The position numbers were made by a program, and so were the translations under genes. A stretch of DNA of 64,000 nt, taken from Spiroplasma citri (lineage in GTDB: Bacteria > Bacillota_I > Bacilli_A > Mycoplasmatales > Mycoplasmataceae). This document shows positions 1 through 10,132 of the stretch, piece after piece; the stretch's first letter is position 1, and each line of letters starts with the position of its first letter. The notes under the pieces are model-generated. The model worked only from the letters and a program-made list of their open reading frames with translations, was not told the origin of the DNA and did not search any database. The DNA is taken from the NCBI RefSeq assembly GCF_001886855.1, contig NZ_CP013197.1, forward strand, positions 930,001 through 994,000. Direction: 5' to 3'.

Positions 1-154
1 AAACCTCAACTTTTTTCTTACTACCTAATTTTTTAACAATATCAGGGTAAAGGTAAGGTGGATCAGTTAATATTAAGTCAATACTTTTATCAGGTATTTT
101 TTTTAATATTTCTAAACTATCACCTAAATATAATTCACCTAAATTAGTTTTCAT
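1..154 (-). CDS. DNA adenine/cytosine-N4 methyltransferase, N-terminal part
   Basis: Partial gene; its 3' end lies outside the window. The 51 visible residues start at an ATG preceded by GAGAGG. They include GDSLEILKKIPDKSIDLI followed by LTDPPY, the DPPY catalytic motif IV of amino-methyltransferases (N6-adenine or N4-cytosine). Motif IV close to the N-terminus suggests the beta-type order, with the SAM-binding motif later. The stop of the RuvC-like gene lies about 15 nt upstream, so the two look co-transcribed in a phage replication/modification module. Target specificity cannot be read from this fragment. Confidence 0.8.
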   Translation of the reverse strand, partial: MKTNLGELYLGDSLEILKKIPDKSIDLILTDPPYLYPDIVKKLGSKKKVEV

Positions 155-166
155 AATATTACCTCT

Positions 167-641
167 CATAATTAGCAATAATAATGGCATCGCGGAGATG
201 ATTACTTATTTTTTCATTATTATAAAATCAACCTTTACCATATTGATAAGTTAAATCAGGATCTTTATCATATTTTCATAAACAACTATTATTATATTTA
301 CTTAAATTTTCCATATTTTTAACAACTGATTTAGTATATTTTGGTGATACTCAATTAATAATTTCATAACGGTCTTTGTCAATTGCACCTAATAACTTTA
401 ATAAGTCATCTCTATCTTTTGAACCATTATTATTTGTATATAAACAATTTTCTATATAAAGAAAACAATCTTCTTCAATAAGATCAAAATCAATTATAAA
501 ATCAAGTATATAGTTTGCGTGATTTAATCAAAATTTATCTGTATAAAGAATTTGTTTTTTTAAAATATTATCTTCATACACAACAATACCAGTAGTACCA
601 GTACCTGATGGGTCAATACCTATTTTTATCAAGTTGCTCAT
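167..641 (-). CDS. RuvC/RNase H-fold Holliday-junction resolvase-like phage protein
   Basis: About 155 residues with TGA as Trp, beginning MSNLIKIGIDPSGTGTTGI. The IGIDPSGTGTTGI strand with its first acidic residue is typical of RuvC-like resolvases and related RNase H-fold nucleases. Later acidic positions (DRDDLLKLLGAID in the middle, HLRDAIIIA near the C-terminus) match where the other metal ligands are expected. Its ATG lies inside the end of the recT remnant, so translation was probably coupled. A role in resolving phage recombination intermediates is inferred from family and neighbours. The exact end is within a few bases because it was read by eye. Confidence 0.7.
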
Positions 642-1166
642 TCCTCATCATTATTAACTGCTGGTACTACATTTGAGATATCTTCTTCTTTAACGACATT
701 ATCGTTAGTGTTTGCTATTTCTGGATAAGATGGGGTATTTATATTATTTAATAATGGTTCATCGCTCATTTGCCCTTTATTTTTGGCGACATCAATATCT
801 TTAAATGAAATATATTCAAAATTACCATCTTCTTTAATTTCTTTTTCATCTAAATCAATATCATATATATCAGTCCCAATTTCTAATGCTAATTTACGAT
901 ATAATTTTGCTTCAACCATTTCTTTTGGTCATTTATTTCAAGGTGAATATTCACTATTACCACTAGGACTACTATTTCTTAAACGATCAATATCTGCTTT
1001 TCTTAATAAAATACCTTGATAATTTCCATTTTTATCTTTTGCAAAAGCATAAGCACCAATAATTTCATTATAATCACTAGTATTTGCATTAAAATTAATT
1101 TCATGTATTTTAGGACATGAATTTAAACTATCTCATTCAAATTTTTCACCTTGTAAAGTTGTTTTT
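626..1166 (-). pseudogene. recT: RecT-type single-strand annealing protein, 5'-truncated
   Basis: The frame carries the RecT C-terminal signature: EIIGAYAFAKDKNGNYQG, then ILLRKADIDRLRNSSPSGN and a PWNKWPKEM stretch before a helix and an acidic tail. TGA codons encode Trp, including one beyond the apparent end, so the true stop is a TAA at 626-628. No start codon or N-terminal oligomerisation region is present. The frame becomes unrelated upstream of about 1165, where the terminator of the PAP2 gene begins. It looks like a phage recombinase cut by rearrangement. It overlaps the start of the RuvC-like gene. Confidence 0.75.
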
Positions 1167-1171
1167 CAAAT

Positions 1172-1206
1172 AAAAAAGCAACCCTTTAACAAGAATTGCT
1201 TTTTTT
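1172..1206 (-). terminator. Intrinsic terminator of the PAP2 gene
   Basis: Ten-base stem (AAAAAAGCAA paired with TTGCTTTTTT) with a 15-nt loop and flanking A/T runs, 60 nt after the stop of the PAP2 gene. It is symmetrical and could work in both directions. It also marks the point where recT sequence stops. Confidence 0.7.
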
Positions 1207-1266
1207 CCTACTTCATCCTTTATTCTACAATTTTTAAACAATATCATAACAACATAGATAGCATTC

Positions 1267-2577
1267 TTATTTTTTGTAAATAATATTATCACGATGTCAA
1301 TATTTATATTTTTTAGATTTATCAATTTTAGCAGTTCTAACTTTCGCTACAATTCATAAAACTCCATCAATATTAATAAGCAAAGTTGTTTTTTTACCAT
1401 TATTTAATTCAAACATATGATATTTTTTGTTTTGTTTGTTTCAAATTATTGATAAAACTTTATAAATGACATGATCAGTTGCATAAGCGACTCCTTTAAA
1501 GAATGTTAATAAAACTATTAAAGTAAACATTAAATCTGTTAAATAATGTGTTCTTGAAAGAATTTGCATAAATCCCATCATTGCAATATTTGCGATAAAA
1601 AATCCAAATATTAATCATTTTCAATAAGTAATCTTTTGTTTACGTTTTTCATTCATGAAATATAACAAAAAACCATAGACAGGCATTGATGATGAATTCA
1701 TATGACCAGATGGAAAAGCCTTATCACTTCAATGATGCGTTCCTTCGCCCGCTTTACCTAATAAGAAATCTCAATATTCAGCTTTAAAACCTTGAATTTG
1801 TCATCAATCTAAATATTCGGCATTAACAATATTAGTTGGTTTATTTGACCAATTATCTGGTAAATGGTCAATAACATATTGATAATCAACATGAACTCAA
1901 TATGGTCGCCCAAAGAAAGTTTTTAAAAGCGGATCAAAAATAATCCCAAAAAACGCAAATACTACAAATATTTTTAACGCATCAATTCAATAATTATTAG
2001 TTAATAAATCATCTCTTTTTGAAAATTTAACTCTTAAAAACCAAGCAATCACACCCATTAAGATAACTTCAATACTAAGTTGAATTGTCATTGCGGCAAT
2101 TGTACTTGTTCCATCAAGTCCAAATCAATAATCTCTTCCTTTACCACCAAAAGCGGGAAATGTTGATTGCTGATAAATCATTCTACTAATAATTAAGGTA
2201 AATAAAATTATAAATAAAGCATAAACGGTAATAATGATAATTTTTAAAAATTTAAATTTCGATTTATATTTAATATTTAAACTTTCTAATAAAATCCCAA
2301 CTCCTGCAAACATAAATGGAACTGTCATCGTATAAGCTAGTTTATCTCAAAATAAACTTAACCAACTGACAATGCCATTATCATTTAAATCAGCAATCAC
2401 TTTTGCGATTTGTTGATCTCAAATACTTCCTACGATAAAAAGTGTTATAACAACAGTTAAGGCAATAATTTTCAATATTTTAAAAACAAATTTATCCTTA
2501 CTATTTTTATTAATAAATGCAGAACTGTCGACATAGAACTTTTGATTTGTATTTCTCTTAAAATTTAGCATATTCAT
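1267..2577 (-). CDS. PAP2-family membrane phosphatase
   Basis: A 436-residue polytopic membrane protein. The C-terminal half has the PAP2 (type 2 phosphatidic acid phosphatase) signature: FPSGHMNSS (motif 2, catalytic His) and SRTHYLTDLMF (motif 3). A candidate motif 1 lies upstream around the KTFFGRPYW stretch. Several hydrophobic helices precede it. The family removes phosphate from membrane-bound lipid or isoprenoid phosphates at the outer face; the substrate is unknown here. The ATG at 2577 has no Shine-Dalgarno, and a TATAAT lies only 6 nt upstream, suggesting a leaderless message. The terminator follows downstream. Confidence 0.85.
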
Positions 2578-2590
2578 AGAACCATTATAT
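2578..2590 (-). promoter_or_regulatory. -10 box touching the PAP2 start codon
   Basis: Read on the minus strand, TATAAT is followed by GGTTCT and then the ATG. Initiation 6-7 nt past the -10 would put the first base of the message at the start codon. No convincing -35 is visible. Confidence 0.45.
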
Positions 2591-2640
2591 CATATAAAAA
2601 AAGCAGCACCTTATCTTTTCCAATTATTTGCCTAATTTTT

Positions 2641-3299
2641 AATCTTAAGTCGATAATTTACTAAATGGAATTCCACAAAAATGATTCATTTACAATTTAC
2701 AGTTAAAATAAACGTAATTTATACTTTCATGGTCGAAAAAATAAAAGTAAGCAAACTATTGATAATCGAGGTAAATTAACTAATTTTCGAACTATTGCAG
2801 AATCTAAACATAATAAAAATGATTTGGTTGATTTGAAATGGATAGAATAGTAGGCAAAGATTTGAAATCTGTTTGTTTGGTTTTAACTGAGCAATTAACT
2901 AAATTTGAAATTGTAAGAAAATTAAATGACAAAACACCAAACGAAGTAATTAGAGTTATTAAGAATATTTTTCAAACTAGTATTTTAAAGAAAATAGTTA
3001 AAGGTATTATAATTGATCAAGGTAAAGAGTTTTCAAAATGAAAACAAATTGAAGCTTATATTGGTACTAAAGTTTATTTTTGTGATAAAGGTAAACCTAC
3101 TCAAAAAACCTATTGTTGAAAGAATTAATCGTGATTTAAGACATTGATTTCCTAAGGGGATTAATTAGATATTTATTCACAACAACACTATGATGAAATA
3201 GTTAATATAATAAATGAAAGACCACGACCATGTTTAGGGTGATATTCATCTAAAAATTTATTTATAAAGATAATACAAAATAATAAATTAGTTATATAA
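2641..3299 (+). pseudogene. IS30-family transposase remnant
   Basis: Degenerate plus-strand transposase. Recognisable pieces are FEMDRIVGKD, a central catalytic-core segment (IIIDQGKEFSKWKQIEAYIG) and the C-terminal PIVERINRDLRHWFPKG and RPRPCLGW blocks typical of IS30/IS1070-like DDE transposases. At least two frameshifts (near 2835 and 3110) and an in-frame TAG near 3165 separate them. No N-terminal HTH and no clear terminal repeats are seen. Its 3' end overlaps the end of the opposite methyltransferase remnant by a few bases, so the insertion probably cut that region. Confidence 0.8.
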
Positions 3300-4466
3300 C
3301 GTTACTTTTTTTAAATACATAAATTTTGTCTACTCTTGTTACTTTACCAGATCTAACACCTAATGAGTTAGTAGCTTTTAATTTTTGCTTTATACTATCT
3401 TCATAAATTTTAATTAATTCTAAATCAGTTAAATAGCTAAATTCATTTCATATATTTTCAAATGAATATTCAATTTTATCTGTTTTTTTAACATCACCAA
3501 TTACTAATACAATTGTAGATTCTTTATCACATATTTCTGATATGTTACTTAAATATTGCAACATAAAACTCTTATATTCATTAATACCATGACGATCATC
3601 TAATTTAATATTTTTATTTTCTTATTTAGTATTAAAACCAAGCATTCACATTTTTAATCAATTTTGCTGAGTATAATTAATTATATTTAAATATAGAGGA
3701 GATGTAAAAACTAATTTTATTTGAGTATTATTATAAAATTTAGATTTTTTCATTATGTATTTAGTCTATCACAAATTTTATCAAAAACATTATCTTCAGG
3801 TTTTATTAAATTATGTTTTAAAGCATAATTTTTTACATAATTTGCAGACATTGATGTATGATTACTCATACTTAAAGAAAGATAAATACTTTTCCCTGTT
3901 TTTCTCATTGGACCATGCATAATTCCTAATGAAATAGCTAAAATAAAATTATCTTCATCTGATAAGTTTACAAAATTTTCACCATATGTTTTTTTATAAA
4001 TAACATTTGTTTTAAATTTATATCACTATAGTAAATCCTTAAATCCTGATTAATTTTATCTAAATTAATCTCTTTTTCTTTTGTTTGTAAATATTTTAAT
4101 TCTCATTCATTAATTCTTTTAATTATTTGATTTTCATTAAAACTTTTTTGCCTTAGCACGGCTAAGCACATATGCAAAAGGATTTAATTCTACTTAATAT
4201 GCTTGTTTATTCATAATTCTTGCTTGTAATAATGTAGTGCCTCTACCAGAAAATGTATCTAAAACTATATCATTATCATTAGGAGCATATTCATTAATAA
4301 AATATTCAGCTAGTGCTGAAAAAAACATAGCTACATAAAAACAAATACGGTGCATTCAGTCACCCCAAAGTCGGCTATGTTTTTTTCAAGTTTCATTATC
4401 TAATAAATTAATAATAGTATTATTTTTTATATTTTTTAATTTAACAGAATTATTTTTTTCCTTCAT
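3292..4466 (-). pseudogene. Site-specific N4-cytosine-type DNA methyltransferase, broken
   Basis: Pieces of one methyltransferase in order: an N-terminal segment with KKHSRLWGDWMHRICF, then VLDTFSGRGTTLLQARIM (SAM-binding motif I, F-G-GTT form), then VELNPFAYVLSRA, and finally FTSPLYLNIINYTQQNW, which corresponds to the catalytic TSPPY motif with Pro changed to Leu. In-frame TAA codons (after RIMNKQAY and after MLGFNTK) and frameshifts interrupt it. Even if read through, the S-P-P-Y change would damage catalysis. The next genes upstream on the same strand are probably its former restriction partner. Confidence 0.8.
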
Positions 4467-4521
4467 TTTGCATCACCAGAGTTTTTTATTATAGCTTTTA
4501 TTTTTAATATTACAAAATTTT

Positions 4522-4830
4522 TTATTCTATAGATGTTTCATCTAAAAGTCATATCCTAATAATTTTTATTAACAAATCAAATTGAGTATTTAAAGATTCT
4601 CAAGCTAGTTCTGAATTTTTTTTATTATTTAAATAAAAATATGCATGGATTATAGTATTAGGAATATTATTGTTTTTTCCTTTTATCATATTATCTATAT
4701 ACCCTATTTGAGTTTTAAGTTTTTTATATTTTAATTCTGATTCATTTATTTTACAATCAAGATATAATGTATCTAAAATCTCTGTAGAAGATATTTTATG
4801 TTTTGAAATCATTTTTTTTAAAAATTTCAT
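4522..4830 (-). CDS. Small hypothetical protein of the restriction-modification remnant
   Basis: 102 residues with TGA as Trp, rich in Lys, Ile and Asn, starting MKFLKKMISKHKISSTEIL. No motif is recognised. The start codon overlaps the end of the upstream broken gene, an arrangement typical of a translationally coupled pair. The downstream neighbour is the broken methyltransferase. It could be a subunit or the tail of the restriction protein; that is inference from position only. Confidence 0.45.
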
Positions 4831-5734
4831 ATATAATCTGTTTTAAAATTCTTAAAAATTTCTAACATTATTTCTTTTTCTTCTTTTCTAATAAGATTAA
4901 ATTTATCATCTGGAAAAGGATATGGAACATTTCATTTTTTTCTGTATCTGATAATTTGTCCCAAATATTAATTAGTTTTAATCTAAAATTAGGAGATTTG
5001 ACTATAGAATATACACTTAAAAGTTCTAAAGATGATCTTATAATAACAGAAGAAACTAAAAATGGATAATTTTCAGATTTTACTTTTAAAATATCAAATA
5101 AAGATGTTATATTATTTTTTCACATTTCTAATAATCCATTTTTAATACCATCTGTTTTATTTTGTTTTGTTGAAACCAATTTTTTATGCGTTTGTTTTAA
5201 ATTTATTATATTTTTCTCGTATTTAATAAATTCATTTTGAATATCTGTTCTTTTTTCAATTGGTGTTTGTTTTGCTAATTATATTTCTTGTCTTATTGTA
5301 TGAGTACTGTTATTACTTGAATCTAAATTTTCTAAAATAAATTCATATAAAATATATAAAGCTTTCTCTTCATTTCAACCACGAATTGAATAATTTCCAT
5401 TTTTAAGATTTGTTATAAGAAATAAATATAATTTTTCTTTAGAAATTTTTTGAATTGTAACCATTCATTTTTCAACACTAACAGATATTCCAAATAATTT
5501 AGATAAAGTACGTAGCTCATCATCATATTCAACTTTTATTGTTGAACGTGCTAATTCTAAAGCTGAAATATTATCACTATTTTCGTTTATATTAATTTGA
5601 CTATTTTTATCAAGCTGATTATATGTGTATACTACATCTGTAACTCATAATGAATTACTTAAATCAGTTTCTAAAGATTCCTTTGATTTATTAAACCTAT
5701 AACTTAAATTTGTTTTAATTTCTGATATTTCCAT
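4818..5734 (-). pseudogene. Broken large gene next to the methyltransferase, possible restriction endonuclease
   Basis: An open frame starts MEISEIKTNLSYRFNKSKE and runs about 150 residues to an in-frame TAA near 5282. It resumes in the same frame (LAKQTPIEKRTDIQ...), then shifts frame near 4925 and ends at 4818. There is no family motif I can name. Its position directly upstream of a methyltransferase remnant suggests the endonuclease of a type II system, but no PD-(D/E)XK signature is clear. Sequence upstream of the start joins the plectrovirus inverted repeat at about 5763. Confidence 0.45.
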
Positions 5735-5808
5735 TTTTTTATTATCTTTATAAATTGCATCCTGTAATCGAAGTGCAACAAATCAATTCTGAAAGGAGTT
5801 GATTTTTT

Positions 5809-5922
5809 ATTGAAAAGAAACATTATTTTATTTTGCGGTCCTTAGTAATTAAGTATGGAAAAGATATTGTTATTAATACTGTAAATAAGATAGTAATTAA
5901 TAATGTAAAAGAAAATGAATAA
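5809..5922 (+). CDS. Small plectrovirus-like protein, 37 aa
   Basis: Short frame with an AAAGGAG ribosome site and an ATT start (a TTG two bases away lies in another frame that stops early). It encodes a 37-residue basic peptide ending in VINTVNKIVINNVKENE. The same frame is conserved in the other arm with few changes, which supports it being coding. Function unknown. The initiator choice is an inference: ATT is rare but used in mollicutes. Confidence 0.4.
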   Translation: MEKKHYFILRSLVIKYGKDIVINTVNKIVINNVKENE

Positions 5923-6031
5923 ATTATCCGCGTAATTTATTAGCGGTAATTTATTCAATATAGTTTATTTTGAGCGTAGCGAACACGCGGAGCGTGACGC
6001 GATATTTAAAAATTTTGAAAGGAGATATATT

Positions 6032-6181
6032 ATGCCAACTTGATTAACGACAATATTTAGTGTTGTTATTGTATTAGCAATTTTTCTTTATTTTGGTTTA
6101 TTAATTTACCAAAAAATTCGTCAAATTCGAGGAAAGAAAAAAGATAAAAAAGAAATTGAAAGAAAGGAGAGTAATAAATAA
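6032..6181 (+). CDS. Plectrovirus small membrane protein, SpV1-like, 49 aa
   Basis: Starts [14 protein letters not shown] after GAAAGGAG. One membrane helix is followed by a basic tail ([13 protein letters not shown]), the layout of small inovirus/plectrovirus capsid or assembly proteins. The stop overlaps the next start (TAATG), as in compact phage operons. The second copy at 7156-7305 differs at about seven residues in the helix. Confidence 0.65.
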
Positions 6182-6432
6182 TGTTAGGTATGTATTTAAC
6201 AACAGCGTTTAATTTTTTAACAGCATCTACACCTAAAACTATGTCTGAGGGTATGACTGGTATTTGAACTGGTTTATCTAGTGCATTATGAAAAGTTAAA
6301 GAAGGTATAACAAATATTTTACCTGAGATAATGGTTTTCTTAGGTGAAGCGTGAATTATATTAATTCCATTTGCTATATTTTGTATTATTAAAATCTTAA
6401 ACTTTTTCCGTGTTATGGTTAAAGGATTTTAA
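6181..6432 (+). CDS. Plectrovirus major coat-like protein, 83 aa
   Basis: 83 residues: [16 protein letters not shown], an amphipathic middle (SALWKVKEGITNIL), then a long C-terminal hydrophobic helix and a short basic end (FFRVMVKGF). Size and layout match filamentous-phage coat proteins, where a signal or amphipathic part precedes a membrane helix. TGA encodes Trp at three sites. I assign it to the SpV1-type plectroviruses known to integrate in S. citri; the specific ORF number is not claimed. Confidence 0.65.
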
Positions 6433-6538
6433 TATTTATTATAATCGATCATATATCTTAGTTAAGGCACACTAGCTTTTATGTGAATTAAATAAATAAT
6501 TTTATTGTTTATTTTTACACTATACACTGTTTACAAAT

Positions 6539-6793
6539 TTATTTTTTAATAAACTTTATTACTATCGTTAATATTGGGATAATAAAAATCTCTATTATAC
6601 ATATAAATTTAACTATATTTTCTATAGTTGATAAATCTATATTGTTTATTATTCATAATATTGAGTCTGTTATGAAAAATATTTTTTTAGTAGGATTTAA
6701 TAAAAATAAGAATATTTCTATTAAGGGTCATACTAGTAATAGATTTGGGAAATAAATTTTTATAATATTTTTTATAAATATACCTACTTTTTT
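6539..6793 (-). CDS. Plectrovirus-like hydrophobic protein, fragment between the arms
   Basis: The spacer of the inverted duplication is open on the minus strand for about 84 codons, with two or three hydrophobic helices (YFPNLLLVWPLIEIFLFLL, IEIFIIPILTIVIKFIKK). No ATG is available; the frame starts at a TAA that belongs to the right arm. It therefore looks like the C-terminal part of a viral membrane protein cut by the rearrangement, although an ATT or ATA start cannot be excluded. Confidence 0.4.
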
Positions 6794-6904
6794 TTAAAAT
6801 TTGTGAACAGTGTATAGTGTAAAAATAAACAATAAAATTATTTATTTAATTCACATAAAAGCTAGTGTGCCTTAACTAAGATATATAATCGATTATAATA
6901 AATA

Positions 6905-7156
6905 TTAAAATCCTTTAACCATAACACGGAAAAAGTTTAAAATTTTAATAATACAAAATATAGCAAATGGAATTAATATAATTCACGCTTCACCTAAGAA
7001 AACCATTATCTCAGGTAAAATATTTGTTATACCTTCTTTAACTTTTCATAATGCACTAGATAAACCAGTTCAAATACCAGTCATACCCTCAGACATAGTT
7101 TTAGGTGTAGGTGCTGTTAAAAAATTAAACGCTGTTGTTAAATACATACCTAACAT
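6905..7156 (-). CDS. Plectrovirus major coat-like protein, second copy
   Basis: 83 residues, identical to the left-arm copy except for a Ser-to-Pro change in the N-terminal part (FLTAPTPKT). It overlaps the upstream 49-residue gene by TAATG as in the left arm. Both arms keep the frame intact, so this copy may still be translated. Confidence 0.65.
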
Positions 7157-7305
7157 TATTTATTACTCTCCTTTCTTTCAATTTCTTTTTTATCTTTTTT
7201 CTTTCCTCGAATTTGTTTAATTTTTTGGTAAATTGATAAACCAATATAAGTAAAAATACTTAATATAATAACAACACTAAATATTGTCGTTAATCAAGTT
7301 GGCAT
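7156..7305 (-). CDS. Plectrovirus small membrane protein, second copy
   Basis: 49 residues starting [18 protein letters not shown], with the same basic tail as the left-arm copy. Ribosome site GAAAGGAG. Differences from the other copy are conservative and concentrated in the membrane helix, which suggests divergence under selection for hydrophobicity rather than free decay. Confidence 0.65.
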
Positions 7306-7409
7306 AATACATCTCCTTTCTAAAAAATATCGCGTCACGCTCCGCGTGTTCGCTACGCTCAAAATAAACAATATTGAATAAATTACCGCTAATAAATTAC
7401 GCGGATAAT

Positions 7410-8339
7410 TTATTCATTTTCTTTTAAATTATTAATTACTATCTTATTTACAGTATTAATAACAATATCTTTTCCATACTTAGTTACTAAGGACCGCAAA
7501 ATAAAATAATGTTTCTTTTCAATAAAAAATCAACTCCTTTCAGAATTGATTTGTTGCACTTCGATTACATGATGCCATTCTAAGACACTATTCCCCATCG
7601 CAACAGTATAACCAACAATTTTAGCAAGTTCCAGGTCATTATAATTATCACCATAAAAAATAAACTGTTGTGGATCATACTCTTTTAAAACACATAATTT
7701 TTTAAAAGCATTACCCTTATTAATATTTAATGCTTGGATATCAAATAAATCTTTTTGAGAGAAAACACCATCAACCTCATTTTTAAATGGCTGATAAATA
7801 GCTTGCACTTGTTCTAATTCAGCGGATGAATTAAAAGGAAACAAAATTTTTAAAACTTCAATTTCATTATTTTTTAATAATGATACATAATCAGTTTCAG
7901 TATCAATTGGAATGAGATAATTATCATTATCTAATTGCGCATTATATTTTAACATAAAAGCAATCCGACTTGATCCAGGATGACCATAAACCATGTTAGC
8001 AGTATAAACAATATGATCAACATTTCCTTCAATAGCATTTGTTAACACCGCAAGAGCTAATGCTTGTGGTAAAGGTTGCTGATATAATATTTCATTTGTT
8101 AAACTATCACGAATTAAAGCACCATTGCATGAAATGATTGGTGTTTTAATTTTTAACTTTGCAAAATATTCTTTTGCCATTAAGTCTAATCGCCCTGAAG
8201 CTAAAAACAAGTGATAATTACTAGCCAATTGATATGTTTGTAATGCTTCATATGTTTCTGGATTAATTAAATAACCTTTCCCCGCAATTGTGCCATCTAA
8301 ATCAGTAATTATATAAGGATATTTTTTAACAAGATTCAT
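7410..8339 (-). CDS. Cof-type HAD phosphatase fused to plectrovirus sequence
   Basis: ATG after GAAAGGAAA. Residues 1-255 are a Cof-like HAD hydrolase: DLDGTIAGKG near residue 13 (nucleophile Asp), an SGR turn, a cap domain, then IFYGDNYNDLELAK and VGYTVAMGNSV (acidic motif IV and following loop). The usual final helices of the family are missing. Instead the frame runs via HHVIEVQQINSERSW straight into the small viral frame (IEKKHYFILRSLVIKY) and stops at 7410. Plectrovirus insertion seems to have replaced the native C-terminus. The catalytic core is complete, so activity on sugar phosphates or similar substrates is possible. Confidence 0.75.
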
Positions 8340-8382
8340 AATAATCTATTTCCTTTCTACTTATCTACTGTTAATTATAAAA

Positions 8383-9459
8383 CTAAATAAACTGTTTTCG
8401 TAGTGTAATTTTAATGTTTTGATGAGTTCCAACCATTATTTTTTGACCACTTTGGCCTTTAAAACTAATTCATCCTAACCCAGCAATAAATAACGAATAA
8501 TTACCTGGTTCATTAATTTCAATCACTCGCTCAGTTCATTCTTGATAATTTTTTAATTTAACGGCAGCGGTTGATAAATGATGGGTAAAATAATAATCCT
8601 TATTGCTTAATTTAGTCCGGTGTAATTTCAAATTGTTATTTTTATAAAAATGAAAACTTGTTTTTAAACCTGTAAGATATGAAAAACTCGCTAATCCTTC
8701 ATAAAAAATTGTTTGTTCTAAATTTAATTGAAATGTCATTGGTTTTAGTAATTGTTTAGTAATCATATTTTTATTATTTTCGGCAAGATACGAAAGCAAA
8801 CTATGCTTATTCATAATTCCAGGCGTATCATAAACTTTATGTCTAGTTCCCAAATTAACAACAATTTTGCCTAATGTTGTTGCAAGATTATTTGAAACAG
8901 TAATTTTTTGTTGTTGGTTAGTTAACTTAATTAAACTATTTAATAATGTACTTTTCCCAGTATTCGAACTACCAACAAAAACAATATCATTAGTTTGTCG
9001 TTTAATATATCGCCATAATTCATCTAACCCATAATTCTTTAATCCACTAACTAAAATAATATCTTCTAGTTTCGAAAAAAGCACTGAGGTTCTAAAAAGT
9101 TCAGTAATATAAGTAATAATTTTATGAGGATTAATTAATTTATTTACTAAATCAATTTTATTAATAATCAAAGTTACTTTATTATTTTGTAATAGTTGTT
9201 CTAATGCCAACTCTCTTGTTCCATCCAAATCATAAACATCTAAAACATAAAAATAATGTCAATTCAAGTGATAATCTTGGCGTAACTTGGCAAGAAAATC
9301 AATTGCTGGGACATTATAAGTAACTAATTCATTATAATGTGTTAATCGAAAACAACGATAACAATAATCTTGCGTTAATGTTTCAACATACCCAAGGTCG
9401 TTTGGTGTTGTGTCTTGCAAAACAACCCCACAACCAGAACATTTTTTATAAGATATCAT
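8383..9459 (-). CDS. yqeH: YqeH-type circularly permuted GTPase
   Basis: 358 residues, as expected for YqeH (30S ribosome assembly). The N-terminal zinc finger CSGCGVVLQ ... CYRC is followed by a permuted G-domain: the G4 motif NKIDLV comes first, then the P-loop GSSNTGKSTLLNSLI and the G3 motif DTPGIM. The start overlaps the end of yqeG by 14 nt, as in Bacillus and other Firmicutes, so the two are coupled. The C-terminal beta-rich part (RVIEINEPGNYSLFIAGLGW) is intact when TGA is read as Trp. Confidence 0.93.
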
Positions 9460-10042
9460 AGTCTAATCCATATTCTCCTTCATCAAAGAAACCCTTATGT
9501 AAAATATTTTTTTGAGCTAACCGTTTATAAAGTAAATTTTCTAATAAACGCATTAAACGATTTGATTCATTAACACCTGTTACTGGTACAACCAAAATGC
9601 TTTCCATATGTGCCCGATTAGCAAATAAAACATCGGTAATTAATTGATCACCAACCATAATCATTTCATGCGGATTAGCATTAAATTGCCGTGAAATAAA
9701 GCGAAAATATTTTAATAATGGTTTTTTAGCATTTCAATAATAATGTTCAATTCCTGCTTTTTGCGCAAACCGTTCAACTCGTTTTCGAGCATTATTTGAT
9801 ACTAACACAAAAATCATTCCTAATTCTTTTACCTTTTGAATTAAATTTAAATTATCCGCATTCGGAATACCACGATAAAATGGGGTTAAAGTATTATCTA
9901 AATCACAAATAAAAACTTTAATTCCATGTTTTTTTAATGATTCAAGATTAATTTTATTAACATTTTTAACATAAATTGATGGTTTAAAATAATTTAATAA
10001 TAAATTACGATTCTTTTTTTTTCCAAAAATATTTTTTGCCAT
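9446..10042 (-). CDS. yqeG: YqeG-type HAD phosphatase
   Basis: 198 residues. FICDLDNTLTPFYRG carries the DxD nucleophile motif of subclass IIIA HAD phosphatases. VLVSNNARKRVE holds motif II and MIMVGDQLITDVLFANR holds motif IV. The family is conserved beside yqeH in Firmicutes. The bacterial substrate is not settled; relatives act on phosphatidylglycerophosphate. It is preceded by AAAGGAT and an upstream hairpin terminator. Confidence 0.92.
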
Positions 10043-10088
10043 CCTTTAAAACCCTCATTTCTTGCTATTATTATATCAATTTTCAATA

Positions 10089-10125
10089 AAAAAGGTTATT
10101 CTTTTCTATAAATCATAACCTTTTT
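10089..10125. terminator. Terminator between the lipoprotein operon and yqeG
   Basis: Eleven-base stem AAAAAGGTTAT / ATAACCTTTTT with a loop of about 15 nt, 8 nt after the lipoprotein stop. The T-run exists on both strands. Confidence 0.75.
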
Positions 10126-10132
10126 AACATCT

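Larger units (their letters stand above)
5763..6541 (+). repeat. Left arm of a large plectrovirus inverted duplication
   Basis: About 780 bp that recurs as a reverse complement at about 6793-7569, separated by about 250 bp. Both arms contain the same three small frames in the same order, the same GC-rich hairpin region (CACGC-GGA-GCGTG, near 5975) and the same outer end (TGTAATCGAAGTGCAAC). The arms differ at scattered bases, for example several codons of the 49-residue gene, so they are not one recent copy. Confidence 0.9.
6793..7569 (-). repeat. Right arm of the plectrovirus inverted duplication
   Basis: Reverse complement of 5763-6541. Its outer end runs without a stop into the coding frame of the HAD phosphatase. 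Its inner end carries TGTATAGTGTAAAAATAAAC, matching the left inner end in reverse. Confidence 0.9.
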
